A DNA stretch of 64,000 bases from Photobacterium sp. GB-56 (GCF_003026105.1 NZ_PYNW01000004.1:62001-126000); one strand, 5' to 3'. Positions 37,383 to 47,424 are shown, counted from the first letter of the stretch. Numbers and translations: made by a program. Notes: generated by a model not told the origin, from the letters alone.

Positions 37383-37667
37383 CTAGTTACTAATGATGTT
37401 GTTTCTCACTAATGCGCGGCGGACATTATTACAAAGTTTGCCAAATCGACGGATCTCATCAAATTGCGGTGTTTCACCTCGTGAAATAGCGGATTCCCAA
37501 TAGGTTAAATCAGTATCAACGAGCTCTAACAATTTTTTAGGACAACCGACGCATTTGTTATCAGGGCCACAGACAAACGTACTTTCATCATAAAGAGGAA
37601 ATTGTTCTTTTACTTGGCTGATTATACTCAACATCGCCGTTTTACGGTCGGGCTTCTTATTCATCAT
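37383..37667 (-). CDS. Hypothetical protein with CX5CX2C motif
   Basis: A 94-residue protein with a cysteine cluster FVCGPDNKCVGCPKK, and a further Cys in FGKLCNNVRRAL. The cluster could hold zinc or an iron-sulfur centre; no enzyme motif accompanies it. RBS GGAAG is well placed (the second of two adjacent ATGs is also possible). I do not recognise the family. It is about 120 bp upstream of the RNA helicase gene on the same strand, so the two may share a transcript. Confidence 0.65.
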   Translation of the reverse strand: MMNKKPDRKTAMLSIISQVKEQFPLYDESTFVCGPDNKCVGCPKKLLELVDTDLTYWESAISRGETPQFDEIRRFGKLCNNVRRALVRNNIISN

Positions 37668-38015
37668 AAAGACTTCCGATAAAATAATATTCTAAAACAG
37701 CATAAAACAAATATCTATTGGTAATCATCCTATACTTATGAAAGGTAATAAAACGAAGATATAGATAAATATCATATTGATATAAAACACTATTTTTATT
37801 CAATGATCATGTCTAAAAAATTAGCCATAAAGCGCAAATATGCTTTGCAAAATGCATTTTGAGAATAACAGTTTTAATTAATAAGACTTAATTACCTGAT
37901 AAATCAATAAGTTGCCTGTTTGATAAATTGGCTGGTTAATTGCTCTGTTTTTAGGTAAGTCACTTGATTGTGTGTTGATAAAATTCAGTATTGCAGGGTG
38001 ATAAGGATGGCAAGA
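37668..38015. other. Divergent intergenic region
   Basis: About 350 bp, AT-rich, with the promoters of the CX5CX2C gene and of the rhodanese-kinase operon. I see no palindrome or hairpin worth naming. Confidence 0.45.
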
Positions 38016-38897
38016 ATGATTCAAAGGCGAGATCTCTCGAAATTCGTAGCATCTTTTATGTTTATGACTTGGGCGTTATTGAGTAGTAATGCCTTTGCAC
38101 AGCAAGATATGGTCGCAGAGCCTGATTGGTTAAAAGCGCAGATTGCAGATAAACAGCCTGTTGTGATTTTCGATGCCCGTGCGAAAGAAGATTATGATAA
38201 AGGCCATATACCTACCGCAATCAGTTTTCCTGTGGATGATACTTACGTTATCAAAGACGGTGTTTATTACGTTAAAAATAAGGTCACTATTGCCCCTCTT
38301 TTACGTAAAAAAGGGGTAACAAAAGACACCAAGATAATTGTTTATGATCAAGGTGAGCTTATGCATGCGTCACGCTTATTTTGGGTATTAGAGCTATATG
38401 GCGTGAAAAATGTCGCCATACTCAATGGCGGACTGAATGCATGGCAACAACATAATGCTTTGTCCCAAACAGCAAATAGATTACCTAAGTCTGATTTTGT
38501 TCCTGTCTTAAAATCGAATATTTATGCGAGTACGACAGTAGCAAAAGTCGCTGTCCATAACCCTAATTATGAGCTTTATGATAGCCGCACGTATGATGAA
38601 TATTTAGGGAAAAAATCCGTGACTGATAAATATGGTCGAATACCTAAAGCTAAATATATCGAGTTGAATGAGTTTTTTACGACTAATGCAGATGGTCAAA
38701 AAATCTTAAAACCTAAATCAGAATTGTCTGACATATTAAGTAAATTGGATAATAACAAGAAAACGATTACATACTGTAATAAAGGTACGGCTTCAACGTT
38801 ATCTTATTTCTTATTTAAACAAGCTGGATTTAATGTCGCTCATTATGATGGTTCATGGTTAGATTGGTCTGCAAAAGGACTACCCATAGAGAAGTAA
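38016..38897 (+). CDS. Exported two-domain rhodanese (sulfurtransferase)
   Basis: A 293-residue protein with a signal peptide (cleavage near NAFA-QQ), hence periplasmic. It contains two rhodanese domains (about residues 30-135 and 155-290). The first lacks an active Cys (YDQGELMHASRLFW); the second has the loop TYCNKGTASTLSYF with the catalytic Cys. I chose the ATG at 38016, which has AAGGA 8 bp upstream, over ATGs at 38007 and further up. It ends about 17 bp before a membrane histidine kinase gene, so it may act in sulfur or redox sensing for that kinase; this is inference. Confidence 0.84.
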   Translation: MIQRRDLSKFVASFMFMTWALLSSNAFAQQDMVAEPDWLKAQIADKQPVVIFDARAKEDYDKGHIPTAISFPVDDTYVIKDGVYYVKNKVTIAPLLRKKGVTKDTKIIVYDQGELMHASRLFWVLELYGVKNVAILNGGLNAWQQHNALSQTANRLPKSDFVPVLKSNIYASTTVAKVAVHNPNYELYDSRTYDEYLGKKSVTDKYGRIPKAKYIELNEFFTTNADGQKILKPKSELSDILSKLDNNKKTITYCNKGTASTLSYFLFKQAGFNVAHYDGSWLDWSAKGLPIEK

Positions 38898-38914
38898 TAT
38901 TATCTAAAGGGTTA

Positions 38915-40927
38915 ATGATGAAAAATAAATTGGACGATAATTGTCTTAAAAATGGAAAGAATGAGCGATTAAACGCCAAGATATCACATGATATTGATGT
39001 GCATCATTTGTACCATAAAACGAGTTTATTCAGTAAAATAGCGCTGGTAATGAGCAGTGTTCTACTGTGTGTGATGTTAACCGCGCTATATATTAGTTAT
39101 TACAACAATACCCAGCGAGTCGTCAAAGACATTAAAGTAATGATGAATACCTTTTCACCATTAATCATTGATGCCGCTATTTATAAAGATACAGAAACGT
39201 CGATAGAATTAAATCGCTCATTGGAAACCCATAAAAAAATACTCTCTTTATCATTGTATGATTTAGATGGGGATTTAATTCATTTTTATGAGAAGAATGA
39301 TGGCAACACTTATACACCATTAGCACAAGCCCCTGGTTTATCTATTTATGATGGGAACTATACCCTTACTTATCCAGTATCTTTTAATGGCGATAATATT
39401 TTTAATTACGTTATATATTACAGTTCGGCTGACATTATTCGGACGATATTAATACAGCTTTTTGTTTTTATTCTCCCGTTCTTGTTTTTTATTATCTTTA
39501 TTTTAGTGTACATGTACCGCAAAGTGACAAGACCACTAACGTTTTTGATTGGTCAACTTCCTAAAATTGGTTCAGGTGGTGTGAATATTGCGGAAGTTGA
39601 AGATGCAGAAGGGGAGGTGTCATTATTAGCCAGTGAATTAAAAAAAGCTGATGAGTGTATTTACAATACGGAAAGCAAGCTACAAGGCTTAAATAGAAAA
39701 TTACGAGAGCAGGCCAACGATTTAAGCGAAGCAATAAAAATAAAAGCCGAATTTATGGCGAATATGAGCCATGAAATAAGAACGCCAATGAATGGAGTCC
39801 TTGGCTTTGTACAATGCTTAGAAGAGCGAAATTTAGATCAAGAATCACAACGGCAGATTGGTTATATAAAAGAGTCGGCTTATTCATTGTTAGTTATTAT
39901 TAATGAAATATTGGATTACTCTAAACTAGAGTCGGGTAATGTGGAATTACACATGACGCCATTTAATTTAAAGCCGTTTGTGCATAGCTGTGCGACTCCA
40001 TTTATCCATCAAGCCAAGATAAAAAAAATACAATTATCAACAGAAATAGGTGAGGGGTTAGCAGATAGCTATACTGCAGATGAAGGTCGATTAAGACAAA
40101 TTCTGATTAATCTTATTGGTAATGCGGTTAAATTTACCCATACAGGCTCTGTAACATTAGTGGTTGAAAAGCGAGAACCGCCTGAGCAGCAGTGCGAAGA
40201 ATTAAAAAAATATAACGATAAACATATTCAATGGCTGCGCTTTAAAGTGAAAGATACGGGGATTGGCATTGCTGAAGAAAAACTCGCATTTATCTTTGAT
40301 TCTTATACCCAAGCTGATGGCTCTATTTCTCGCCAATTTGGTGGAACAGGGCTTGGTTTATCTATATCTAACAGCTTATGTCGATTAATGTCAGCAAAAT
40401 TACAGGTTGAAAGCACCATTGGTAATGGCACAGAGTTTTGGTTCGATATTCCACTAAAACAATCGGATATTCAGAGAAATGAAAATGGCGAAGATCATGC
40501 ATTAATCACTAATCTTAGCATGTATGAAGATCGTAAGATTTTAGTGGTTGAAGACAGTATGGTTAATCAACAATTAATTAAGGCATTTTTAACCGCATTT
40601 GGTTTGAAAAACATCACCATTGTTAATGACGGGGTACAGGCGGTTGAGTATATGATAGAAAATACCGCCGATGTGATATTAATGGATTGTCAAATGCCTA
40701 ATATGGGGGGATTAGAGGCGACAGAATTAATTAGAAAGATGCCGTCAATCTCTCGACCTATCATCATAGCCTTAACAGCAAACGTCATGGAGGAAGAGAA
40801 GAAACGTTGTTTAAGTGTCGGTATGGATGATTATGTATCGAAACCGATTGAAAAAATCATGCTTTATAAAAGCTTACTACGTGCATTTGATAATGAACAT
40901 GGTGAATATTGGGCTGCCAATATTTAA
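38915..40927 (+). CDS. Hybrid sensor histidine kinase / response regulator
   Basis: A 670-residue membrane kinase. TM1 lies at about residues 40-62 and TM2 at about 165-190, enclosing a periplasmic sensor domain of about 100 residues. After a linker helix comes HisKA with the phospho-His in MANMSHEIRTPMNGVLGF, an HATPase domain (N box LINLIGNAVKFTHTG, G1 KVKDTGIGI, G2 FGGTGLGLSI) and a C-terminal receiver with the acceptor Asp in VILMDCQMPNMGG and Lys in YVSKPIE. No HPt domain or output regulator is encoded nearby, so signalling must go to a distant partner. Start ATG at 38915. Confidence 0.9.
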   Translation: MMKNKLDDNCLKNGKNERLNAKISHDIDVHHLYHKTSLFSKIALVMSSVLLCVMLTALYISYYNNTQRVVKDIKVMMNTFSPLIIDAAIYKDTETSIELNRSLETHKKILSLSLYDLDGDLIHFYEKNDGNTYTPLAQAPGLSIYDGNYTLTYPVSFNGDNIFNYVIYYSSADIIRTILIQLFVFILPFLFFIIFILVYMYRKVTRPLTFLIGQLPKIGSGGVNIAEVEDAEGEVSLLASELKKADECIYNTESKLQGLNRKLREQANDLSEAIKIKAEFMANMSHEIRTPMNGVLGFVQCLEERNLDQESQRQIGYIKESAYSLLVIINEILDYSKLESGNVELHMTPFNLKPFVHSCATPFIHQAKIKKIQLSTEIGEGLADSYTADEGRLRQILINLIGNAVKFTHTGSVTLVVEKREPPEQQCEELKKYNDKHIQWLRFKVKDTGIGIAEEKLAFIFDSYTQADGSISRQFGGTGLGLSISNSLCRLMSAKLQVESTIGNGTEFWFDIPLKQSDIQRNENGEDHALITNLSMYEDRKILVVEDSMVNQQLIKAFLTAFGLKNITIVNDGVQAVEYMIENTADVILMDCQMPNMGGLEATELIRKMPSISRPIIIALTANVMEEEKKRCLSVGMDDYVSKPIEKIMLYKSLLRAFDNEHGEYWAANI

Positions 40928-41114
40928 AAAATTATCCTACCTATTAATACTGCCTATCAGTCTAATTGAAAAAAACGATTGTTTTTTACACGCTATTTTC
41001 TGTAATTTATTAGTCATAAAGTATCGATATGAATTATCACTTTGAGAGTTAGCGCCTATCTGATAAGTTACGACCCAGCAAGGTATTTAACACCATTAAG
41101 TAAGTAGAGAGAAA

Positions 41115-41627
41115 ATGGCAGTTTTAGAAATTTTAACCGAACCAAATCCAAAGCTACGCGTTCAAGCAGAAGATGTTGTAGACGTGAAAGCTGAGCACAT
41201 TCAAACGCTGATTGATGACATGCTTCATACCATGTACGAAACGGGTAATGGTATCGGTTTAGCGGCACCTCAAGTTGGCCGTAAAGAATCTATCATTGTT
41301 ATCGACTTATCTGAAGAGCGCAACGAGCCACAGGTATTCGTAAACCCTAAGATTGTTCGTGGTGAAAATCCTGTTGTTGGTCAAGAAGGTTGTCTATCTG
41401 TTCCTGATTACTACGCAGATGTAGAGCGTTTTGAAAAAATCGAATTAACAGCGCTTGATCGTGATGGTAATGATATTCACCTTGAGCGTGATGATTTCCT
41501 TGCTATTGCATTACAGCATGAAATTGATCACCTAAAAGGTATTCTTTTCATTGATTATCTATCACCTCTTAAGCGCCAAATGGCAATGAAGAAAGTGAAG
41601 AAATTCTTGAAGGCACAAGCGAAGTAA
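41115..41627 (+). CDS. def: Peptide deformylase
   Basis: A 170-residue metalloenzyme that removes the formyl group from nascent proteins. All three family motifs are present: GNGIGLAAPQVG (motif 1), EGCLSVPDYYADV (motif 2, metal Cys) and LQHEIDHLKG (motif 3, HEXXH). It stands apart from fmt, so it is probably a second deformylase of this genome, as is common on the secondary chromosome of vibrios; that is inferred from context. Confidence 0.95.
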   Translation: MAVLEILTEPNPKLRVQAEDVVDVKAEHIQTLIDDMLHTMYETGNGIGLAAPQVGRKESIIVIDLSEERNEPQVFVNPKIVRGENPVVGQEGCLSVPDYYADVERFEKIELTALDRDGNDIHLERDDFLAIALQHEIDHLKGILFIDYLSPLKRQMAMKKVKKFLKAQAK

Positions 41628-41642
41628 TTCATTCTCGCTTAG

Positions 41643-41682
41643 AAAAAACGGTGAAAGGTTGATAGCCTCTCACCGTTTTTTT
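41643..41682. terminator. Bidirectional terminator, def / ldcA
   Basis: AAAACGGTGA and TCACCGTTTT flank an inner stem-loop (AGGTTGATAGCCT), with A and T runs at the ends; it lies between convergent genes. Confidence 0.85.
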
Positions 41683-41688
41683 TATGTC

Positions 41689-42657
41689 TTAATTTTGCGT
41701 CAAATTACAGTAATCAGATGGCATACCATGCTCGTTTAATTCGTGACGCTGTAACGAAACTTGACGACCAAAAATAACCGGTTGGTTATATTTACCGTGA
41801 CCGATAAAAGGGAAGTAATACACGGGTTTGCCAAGTTGTTTAGCAAATTGTTCAAGCACATGTTTATACATTAGACGGTCTTGATCGTTAGGATCCATGT
41901 TGTAGTACTGACCAAACACAATCGCATTAACGTCAAAGTCTTTTAAGAACAGTAATTGCTGAAGATAGCGATCAAGCTGGCGGTAAGTAACACCAATATC
42001 TTCCAGCAGTAAGACTTTATTTGAAAAATCAGGTTGGTAATGTGTGCCAAAGGTGGCTGAAACTAATGTGTGATTACCACCGATAAGCTGACCCGATACA
42101 GATGCGCTCTTAGCTAAATCATTGAGAGGCAATACGTTGTTGTAGCTCACCCCGTCATTTATTAAGGTTTTTAAATCAGGAATAGGTTGCTCATTACCGC
42201 CGTTGGTCGCTTGATTGGTTGAGGCGTTCACAGCATGGACTGATTGCCAGCCTAATTCGTTATTAATAAAACTATGGATAGCTGTAACATCGCTAAAACC
42301 AACAATCATTTTTGGTTTTATTTCCTGCAACTGTGTCTTGTAAGCGTGCAAAAATGGCAAGAGGTTTAACGCGCCACCACCACCACGGAAGAACCATAGG
42401 ACATCAATCGTAGGATCCAGTAAAGCGGCAATAAGGTTATTTGCTCGTTCTTGATCAGTATTCACATAACCGATGTCGGAAATCACTTGGTTTAAATATT
42501 TGGTGGTAACCATGTAACCATGGGCAATAAAAGTATCAACCACGTTATTGACGCTTTGTTCATCATATTGAGTTGAACATGAAATTAGGGCGATTTGGTT
42601 CAAATCTTTTGCGCAAATATGATCGGAATCTAACGCATTATTGTTCATTGTATTCAT
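41689..42657 (-). CDS. ldcA: Peptidase S66 family LD-carboxypeptidase
   Basis: A 322-residue serine peptidase of the LdcA/MccF family. The nucleophile Ser is in MIVGFSDVTAIH, the catalytic Glu in VLLLEDIGVTYRQLDR and the His in FPFIGHGKYNQP; GQLIGGNHTLV is also typical. It removes the terminal D-Ala from tetrapeptides during murein recycling (LdcA) or related substrates (MccF-like). It lies next to anmK on the same strand (about 120 bp), which supports murein recycling. Confidence 0.85.
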   Translation of the reverse strand: MNTMNNNALDSDHICAKDLNQIALISCSTQYDEQSVNNVVDTFIAHGYMVTTKYLNQVISDIGYVNTDQERANNLIAALLDPTIDVLWFFRGGGGALNLLPFLHAYKTQLQEIKPKMIVGFSDVTAIHSFINNELGWQSVHAVNASTNQATNGGNEQPIPDLKTLINDGVSYNNVLPLNDLAKSASVSGQLIGGNHTLVSATFGTHYQPDFSNKVLLLEDIGVTYRQLDRYLQQLLFLKDFDVNAIVFGQYYNMDPNDQDRLMYKHVLEQFAKQLGKPVYYFPFIGHGKYNQPVIFGRQVSLQRHELNEHGMPSDYCNLTQN

Positions 42658-42776
42658 ATTAGATCTGTCTTCAATTTAGCGTGTGCCATGTTAAAAACCA
42701 CTGAAAAGCGTGGTTTTTAAAGATGGCAATGAGTATAACAGATTGTTTCTTCGTTATTTTAGGTCAGCGTCAGAAA

Positions 42777-43889
42777 TCACGGCGCAGGGTAAATTGCACC
42801 TAATGTGGTTAATCGTGATGCGCCAGTTACTTCGGGTAAATTACCTGATAATCCATGTAGCGTGCGATAGCCAAGCCATGCAAATGCCATTGCTTCCATG
42901 TTATCGCTATCGACACCACGCTCATTGGTGGTCGTCACTGTCCAATCAATTAGCAGTTCTGTTAAACGACGCATTATTAATGGGTTATGGACTCCGCCAC
43001 CACACACTAATAACTCATTAGGCATGTTATCGGGCGTATCTTGCGCTGTTTTTCTTACATCGTTGGCAATGGTTACTGCAGTGTATTCCGCTAAGGTTGC
43101 CTGTACATCTTCAGGCTTAATGGTTAAACCTGATAAATGTTGCTCTAACCAAGGCAAGTTAAACAATTCTCGTCCAGTACTTTTCGGTGCAGATAGTGAT
43201 AGGTAAGGTTCGCTGAGTAGGTTAGCTAATAGCTTTGAATTAACCTTTCCTGATAATGCCCACTGTGCATTTTTATCATAGCTTTGTTGAAGGTGTAGGT
43301 TGATCCATGCATCCATTAACATGTTGCCAACACCGGTATCAAAACCTATTACGGGTTTATTCGGTGTCAGAACGGTTATATTGGAAATACCGCCAATGTT
43401 TAAAATGATACGATTAATGTTTTTATCGCTAAATAGTTGCTGGTGGAATGCAGGCACTAATGGCGCACCTTGACCACCAAATGCCATGTCTTTACGGCGA
43501 AAATCAGCAACGGTAGTAATCCCTGTGTTAGCAGCGATGATATTGGCGTCACCTAATTGCATGGTAAAAGGATAGGGTGAATCGGGAGCATGGAAAACGG
43601 TTTGACCGTGACTGGCAACGGCTTTGATACTCTCTGCTGAGGTAGCTGTTTTCTCAAGTAATCCATTTACTGCATCTGCAAATAAATGGCCTAAACGGTG
43701 ATCAAGCTCGCCAATGGCTAGGAGATTGGTTGACTGTCCAATACAAACGTCGAGTAATGCTTGCTTTAAATCACTCGGCATTGGGTGGTCATAATTGCCT
43801 AATAGGGTGATTTTAGTGTTATCTATTTCAACCAACACAGCATCAACACCGTCCATGCTAGTGCCAGACATTAGGCCAATATACTTTTC
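42777..43889 (-). CDS. anmK: Anhydro-N-acetylmuramic acid kinase
   Basis: A 370-residue ASKHA-fold kinase that converts anhydro-MurNAc to MurNAc-6-phosphate in cell-wall recycling. Family segments: MEKYIGLMSGTSMDGVDAVL at the start, ASHGQTVFHAP, NIGGISNITVL, IGFDTGVGNMLMDAW and LLVCGGGVHNPLIMRRL. I chose the ATG at 43889, which has GGAA 6 bp upstream and the family-typical N-terminus, over an ATG five codons earlier. It is upstream of ldcA on the same strand. Confidence 0.95.
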   Translation of the reverse strand, partial: EKYIGLMSGTSMDGVDAVLVEIDNTKITLLGNYDHPMPSDLKQALLDVCIGQSTNLLAIGELDHRLGHLFADAVNGLLEKTATSAESIKAVASHGQTVFHAPDSPYPFTMQLGDANIIAANTGITTVADFRRKDMAFGGQGAPLVPAFHQQLFSDKNINRIILNIGGISNITVLTPNKPVIGFDTGVGNMLMDAWINLHLQQSYDKNAQWALSGKVNSKLLANLLSEPYLSLSAPKSTGRELFNLPWLEQHLSGLTIKPEDVQATLAEYTAVTIANDVRKTAQDTPDNMPNELLVCGGGVHNPLIMRRLTELLIDWTVTTTNERGVDSDNMEAMAFAWLGYRTLHGLSGNLPEVTGASRLTTLGAIYPAP

Positions 43890-44048
43890 CATCGCAAATT
43901 CCATACATATTACAAGGCTGTAGCCATACTTTAGAGCTTACTGTTTCATAATTAAATAGATTTTAACGAAGTGCTTTGCATATATTTTAAAAGTGAAGCC
44001 AAAATATAGGCGAATAGCCCAAAAGGTTTTGAAATTGATCTAAGAAAC

Positions 44049-44067
44049 AGCCGACGGAGTGTCGGCT
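44049..44067. terminator. Terminator after the MsbA-like ABC exporter
   Basis: AGCCGAC, loop GGAGT, GTCGGCT; read leftward it is followed by TGTTTCTT. It lies about 45 bp after the ABC exporter stop. Confidence 0.65.
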
Positions 44068-44110
44068 ATTGAAGTGATATTACGAGTGAATAAGTAATAT
44101 CGAGATAGTC

Positions 44111-45871
44111 TTATTTTAAATGCTTGAACTGAAGATGGACTAAGCGCTGGTAGAGTTCGCAGCTTTTAAGTAATGATTCATGATCGCCTTCATCAATAAG
44201 TTCGCCACCCTCTAATACAGCGATTTTATCTGCGTGCTGTATCGTTGATAGTCGGTGAGCAATGATTAATGTAGTACGATCTTTCATTAGTTCTTCAAGT
44301 GCTTGCTGTACATAGTGTTCGCTCTCACTGTCTAGCGCACTGGTTGCTTCATCAAGTAGAAGAATTTTAGGGTTTTTAAGGATAGCCCGTGCAATCGCAA
44401 TTCTTTGTTTTTGACCACCAGATAAACGCACGCCTCGCTCGCCTAAGAAGCTATGATAACCATTAGGTAGTTTTTCAATAAACGCATGGGCATGGGCTTT
44501 TTTTGCCGCTTCAATCACTTCTTCATCTGTTGCATCTGGGTTGCCGTAACGAATGTTATGGAATACATCATTACTAAATAATGCAGGTTGCTGAGGAACG
44601 AGTGCCATGTGTTGACGAAGTTCATTTGGAGCAAATTGACGAATATCTTTATTACCAATTAAAACTTGACCTTGTTGTGGATCGTAAAAGCGTTGAAGTA
44701 ATTCAAAAAGCGTTGTTTTACCGGCACCTGAAGGCCCTACAAGAGCTAACACTTTACCCTGTTCAGCAACTAAGTTTAATTGATTGATAGCAGGATGATT
44801 TAAGCGAGAAGGATAGTGAAAGATCACATTGTTAAAACGAATGTCTGATGGCTGAGAACAGTCAATTGATTCGTGATCATGTGGCGTACAAATATCACTT
44901 TTTACTTGCAGGATTTCTATGAGTCTTTCCGTCGCGCCAGCTGCTCTTTGTAACTCACCAAGCACTTCTGAGATATTTGCCATTGAAGATGCAGCCATGA
45001 TGGCATAAAAAACGAAAGCCCCTAAATCACCTGCTGACATTTCACCCTTTATCACATCACTGCCACCAACATATAGCATGCCTGCAATTGCGCTAAAAAC
45101 GATGGCAATGACACCGGCTATTAAAATAGCGCGTTGTTTTACTCGTTGTCGCCCCACGTCATAGGCTTTTTCTACTTCCTCCGCAAAAGCTTGCTTTTCA
45201 TATTGCTCAGCACTAAAACTTTGTACTGTTTTAATATGCTCAATGGCTTCTCCTGCATAGCTACCAATATCAGCCATCGTATCTTGGCTTTTTCTTGATA
45301 GTGCGCGTACACGTCGTCCGAAAAATAAAATAGGTATCAAGATAAAAGGAACAGAAGCAAGAACGATAAATGTCAGTTTAAAGTTGGTCGCAAATAACAT
45401 GATTATGGCGCCGAAACATAATAATGCACTGCGCATGGCCATTGAAAATGAGGAGCCAATTATATTTTGCAATAAAGTGGTATCAGTCGTTAGTCGTGAC
45501 ATAATGTCGCCACTACTGTTAGTTTCAAAGTAACTAGGGTGTAGTGAGATAACATGGTTAAATACGGCAAGACGGATATCAGCACTCACTCTCTCACCAA
45601 CGGAAGAGACGAGATAAAAACGAAAATATGTGCCAACTGAGATACAGATAGTTACGCCAATAATAAATTGAATGGCATGGCTAAGGTCGGTCAGTGATTG
45701 CTGGGCAAACCCCTGATCAATCAAAATACGAACCCCGTAACCAATTGAAAGTGTAAGACTGGCTGTGGTGAGAAGAGAAGCTAAAGCAGCAATTACACGC
45801 CACTTATACGGTGTAATGTAGGTCTTAAGCTTTAAAAGGATACTGAGCCTTTTGTTGTTATTCTTACTCAT
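44111..45871 (-). CDS. ABC exporter, fused membrane and ATPase domains (MsbA-like)
   Basis: A 586-residue half transporter that should work as a homodimer. Six transmembrane helices fill residues about 15-310; the ATPase domain has Walker A VGPSGAGKTT, Q loop LVPQQPALFSNDV, signature LSGGQKQR, Walker B ILLLDEATSALDSE and the His switch IAHRLSTI. It resembles the lipid/multidrug group of exporters (MsbA, LmrA-like). The essential msbA normally lies with lpxK, which is not here, so this is likely a drug or lipid exporter paralogue. Confidence 0.87.
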   Translation of the reverse strand: MSKNNNKRLSILLKLKTYITPYKWRVIAALASLLTTASLTLSIGYGVRILIDQGFAQQSLTDLSHAIQFIIGVTICISVGTYFRFYLVSSVGERVSADIRLAVFNHVISLHPSYFETNSSGDIMSRLTTDTTLLQNIIGSSFSMAMRSALLCFGAIIMLFATNFKLTFIVLASVPFILIPILFFGRRVRALSRKSQDTMADIGSYAGEAIEHIKTVQSFSAEQYEKQAFAEEVEKAYDVGRQRVKQRAILIAGVIAIVFSAIAGMLYVGGSDVIKGEMSAGDLGAFVFYAIMAASSMANISEVLGELQRAAGATERLIEILQVKSDICTPHDHESIDCSQPSDIRFNNVIFHYPSRLNHPAINQLNLVAEQGKVLALVGPSGAGKTTLFELLQRFYDPQQGQVLIGNKDIRQFAPNELRQHMALVPQQPALFSNDVFHNIRYGNPDATDEEVIEAAKKAHAHAFIEKLPNGYHSFLGERGVRLSGGQKQRIAIARAILKNPKILLLDEATSALDSESEHYVQQALEELMKDRTTLIIAHRLSTIQHADKIAVLEGGELIDEGDHESLLKSCELYQRLVHLQFKHLK

Positions 45872-45975
45872 AGTGTTGGAAAGACCCCTTGCTACAAATC
45901 ACTTAATACGTACTTTTCTAATTGAAAGATCGTAATCACTTTATATCAGTCATTGAATCATGCTTTACATCTAAC

Positions 45976-46002
45976 AAAAAAGCCACTGGGTTAGTGGCTT
46001 TT
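45976..46002. terminator. Terminator after the small gene at 46038
   Basis: AAAAAGCCACT, loop GGGTT, AGTGGCTTTTT: a perfect stem with A and T runs, leftward of the 95-residue gene. Confidence 0.88.
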
Positions 46003-46037
46003 TAGAATTCTTTAGAAAAGGAAATAGGATTTTATCT

Positions 46038-46325
46038 TTAATGTAATCTAGTCGTATTGCCTTTTAAACTTTGTACGCCTTGATCCGAAACGACTGATTG
46101 CATCTTATTGGCAAAATTCATTAGTTCAAGGCTAACTGGAGAGCGTGCAATCAGCTCTTCTTGATCATTAGTGATTTCAATCGCATGGCCTGTGGTGCCA
46201 TCTTCATATGTACCAGATACAAAATGAATCGAAGTATTAATCAAAATTGAGTGTCCATACTCTTTTTCAACTAAATTCATCCAGTACATCAACTCATCGT
46301 GGTTTTCGATAATTTTAGCATTCAT
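46038..46325 (-). CDS. Hypothetical small protein
   Basis: A 95-residue soluble protein with RBS AAGGA about 8 bp before the ATG and a good terminator after it, so it is very likely expressed. It contains HFVSGTYEDGTTGHAIEITNDQEEL, which looks like a small alpha/beta fold. I do not recognise the family. Confidence 0.65.
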   Translation of the reverse strand: MNAKIIENHDELMYWMNLVEKEYGHSILINTSIHFVSGTYEDGTTGHAIEITNDQEELIARSPVSLELMNFANKMQSVVSDQGVQSLKGNTTRLH

Positions 46326-46512
46326 ATGCTCTATCCTTGATGTATTAGTGCATTTTCTAACGTCTAATTGTATAAAAATGCTTTTATTTATAATTACTTA
46401 GTGATGATAGAGTATCAACCATCACGAAAGAATAATCGATGAATTGTTATTAAAATAATTACTCTAACGCCAAAAAGGAGAGATTGAGCAAATTACTCAA
46501 CTTCAATTTTCA

Positions 46513-47424
46513 TTAAAGAGTCAAATGAGCCGTAAAATAGTCAATGACTGCACGAATTCTTGCTGGCATAAACTTACTTTGCGCGTATTGCAGTGCAATA
46601 TCACCGTGATAATTGCCTCGAATAGTCCAATCTGGTAACACTTGGATCACCTTACCAGCAACAAGATCGTGTTTAATCACAAAGTCAGGAAATATCCCAA
46701 TACCCAAATCATCTATTACGCCTTTCAATCGCATTTGAGAGTGATTGACGGCATATCGACCAGAAACAGCAACGGTTATTTGTTCTCCGTTCTTATCAAA
46801 ATCCCATATGTGATCGATGTTATTTTCACCAAGGTATAAACAATCGTGATGTTTCAAATCGCGCGGATGTATTGGCATCCCACGCTGGGCAATATAGTTA
46901 GGGCTGGCACACAACGTCAGATTCACTTTGCCAATTTTCTTTAGTACTAAGCCTTCAGAGGGTCTTTCTGTTAAACGAAATACCACATCAATACCTTCAG
47001 CGATAATATCAATATCACCATCACAGGCTTTTAGTTTTAAATTTACTTCCGGATATTGTGTTAAGAAAGGTTTAACTAAAGGTTGAAGAAGAATGTTCAT
47101 AAAGGCTTTTGGTGCTGCAATTGTGACAGTCCCAGAGGGCACAGTATGCTCAGAGCTTGATATTTCAATTGCTTGTTTAGCCGCATCAATCATCTGAGTA
47201 CATTGTTTATAAATACGATTACCCGACTCACTGATCATCAATTTGCGTGTTGTACGTTCTAACAGCTTTACCGATAAGGCTTTTTCTAACCGTGCGATTT
47301 GTTTACTGAGTGCGGATGGCGTAACACCTAATTTACGTGAAGCGGCAGTATAACTGCCTTCATCTACAATAACGATGAAGGTGGCTAAATCTGGCATTAG
47401 TGCGATGAGCTTATGTGTATCCAT
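46513..47424 (-). CDS. LysR family transcriptional regulator
   Basis: A 303-residue LysR-type regulator with an N-terminal winged HTH (residues about 10-66: GSYTAASRKLGVTPSALSKQIARLE) and a C-terminal effector-binding domain. RBS AGG precedes the ATG. It is divergent from kbl-tdh with 265 bp between the starts, the usual layout for a LysR regulator and its target, so it may control threonine breakdown; this is inferred from position only. Confidence 0.85.
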   Translation of the reverse strand: MDTHKLIALMPDLATFIVIVDEGSYTAASRKLGVTPSALSKQIARLEKALSVKLLERTTRKLMISESGNRIYKQCTQMIDAAKQAIEISSSEHTVPSGTVTIAAPKAFMNILLQPLVKPFLTQYPEVNLKLKACDGDIDIIAEGIDVVFRLTERPSEGLVLKKIGKVNLTLCASPNYIAQRGMPIHPRDLKHHDCLYLGENNIDHIWDFDKNGEQITVAVSGRYAVNHSQMRLKGVIDDLGIGIFPDFVIKHDLVAGKVIQVLPDWTIRGNYHGDIALQYAQSKFMPARIRAVIDYFTAHLTL

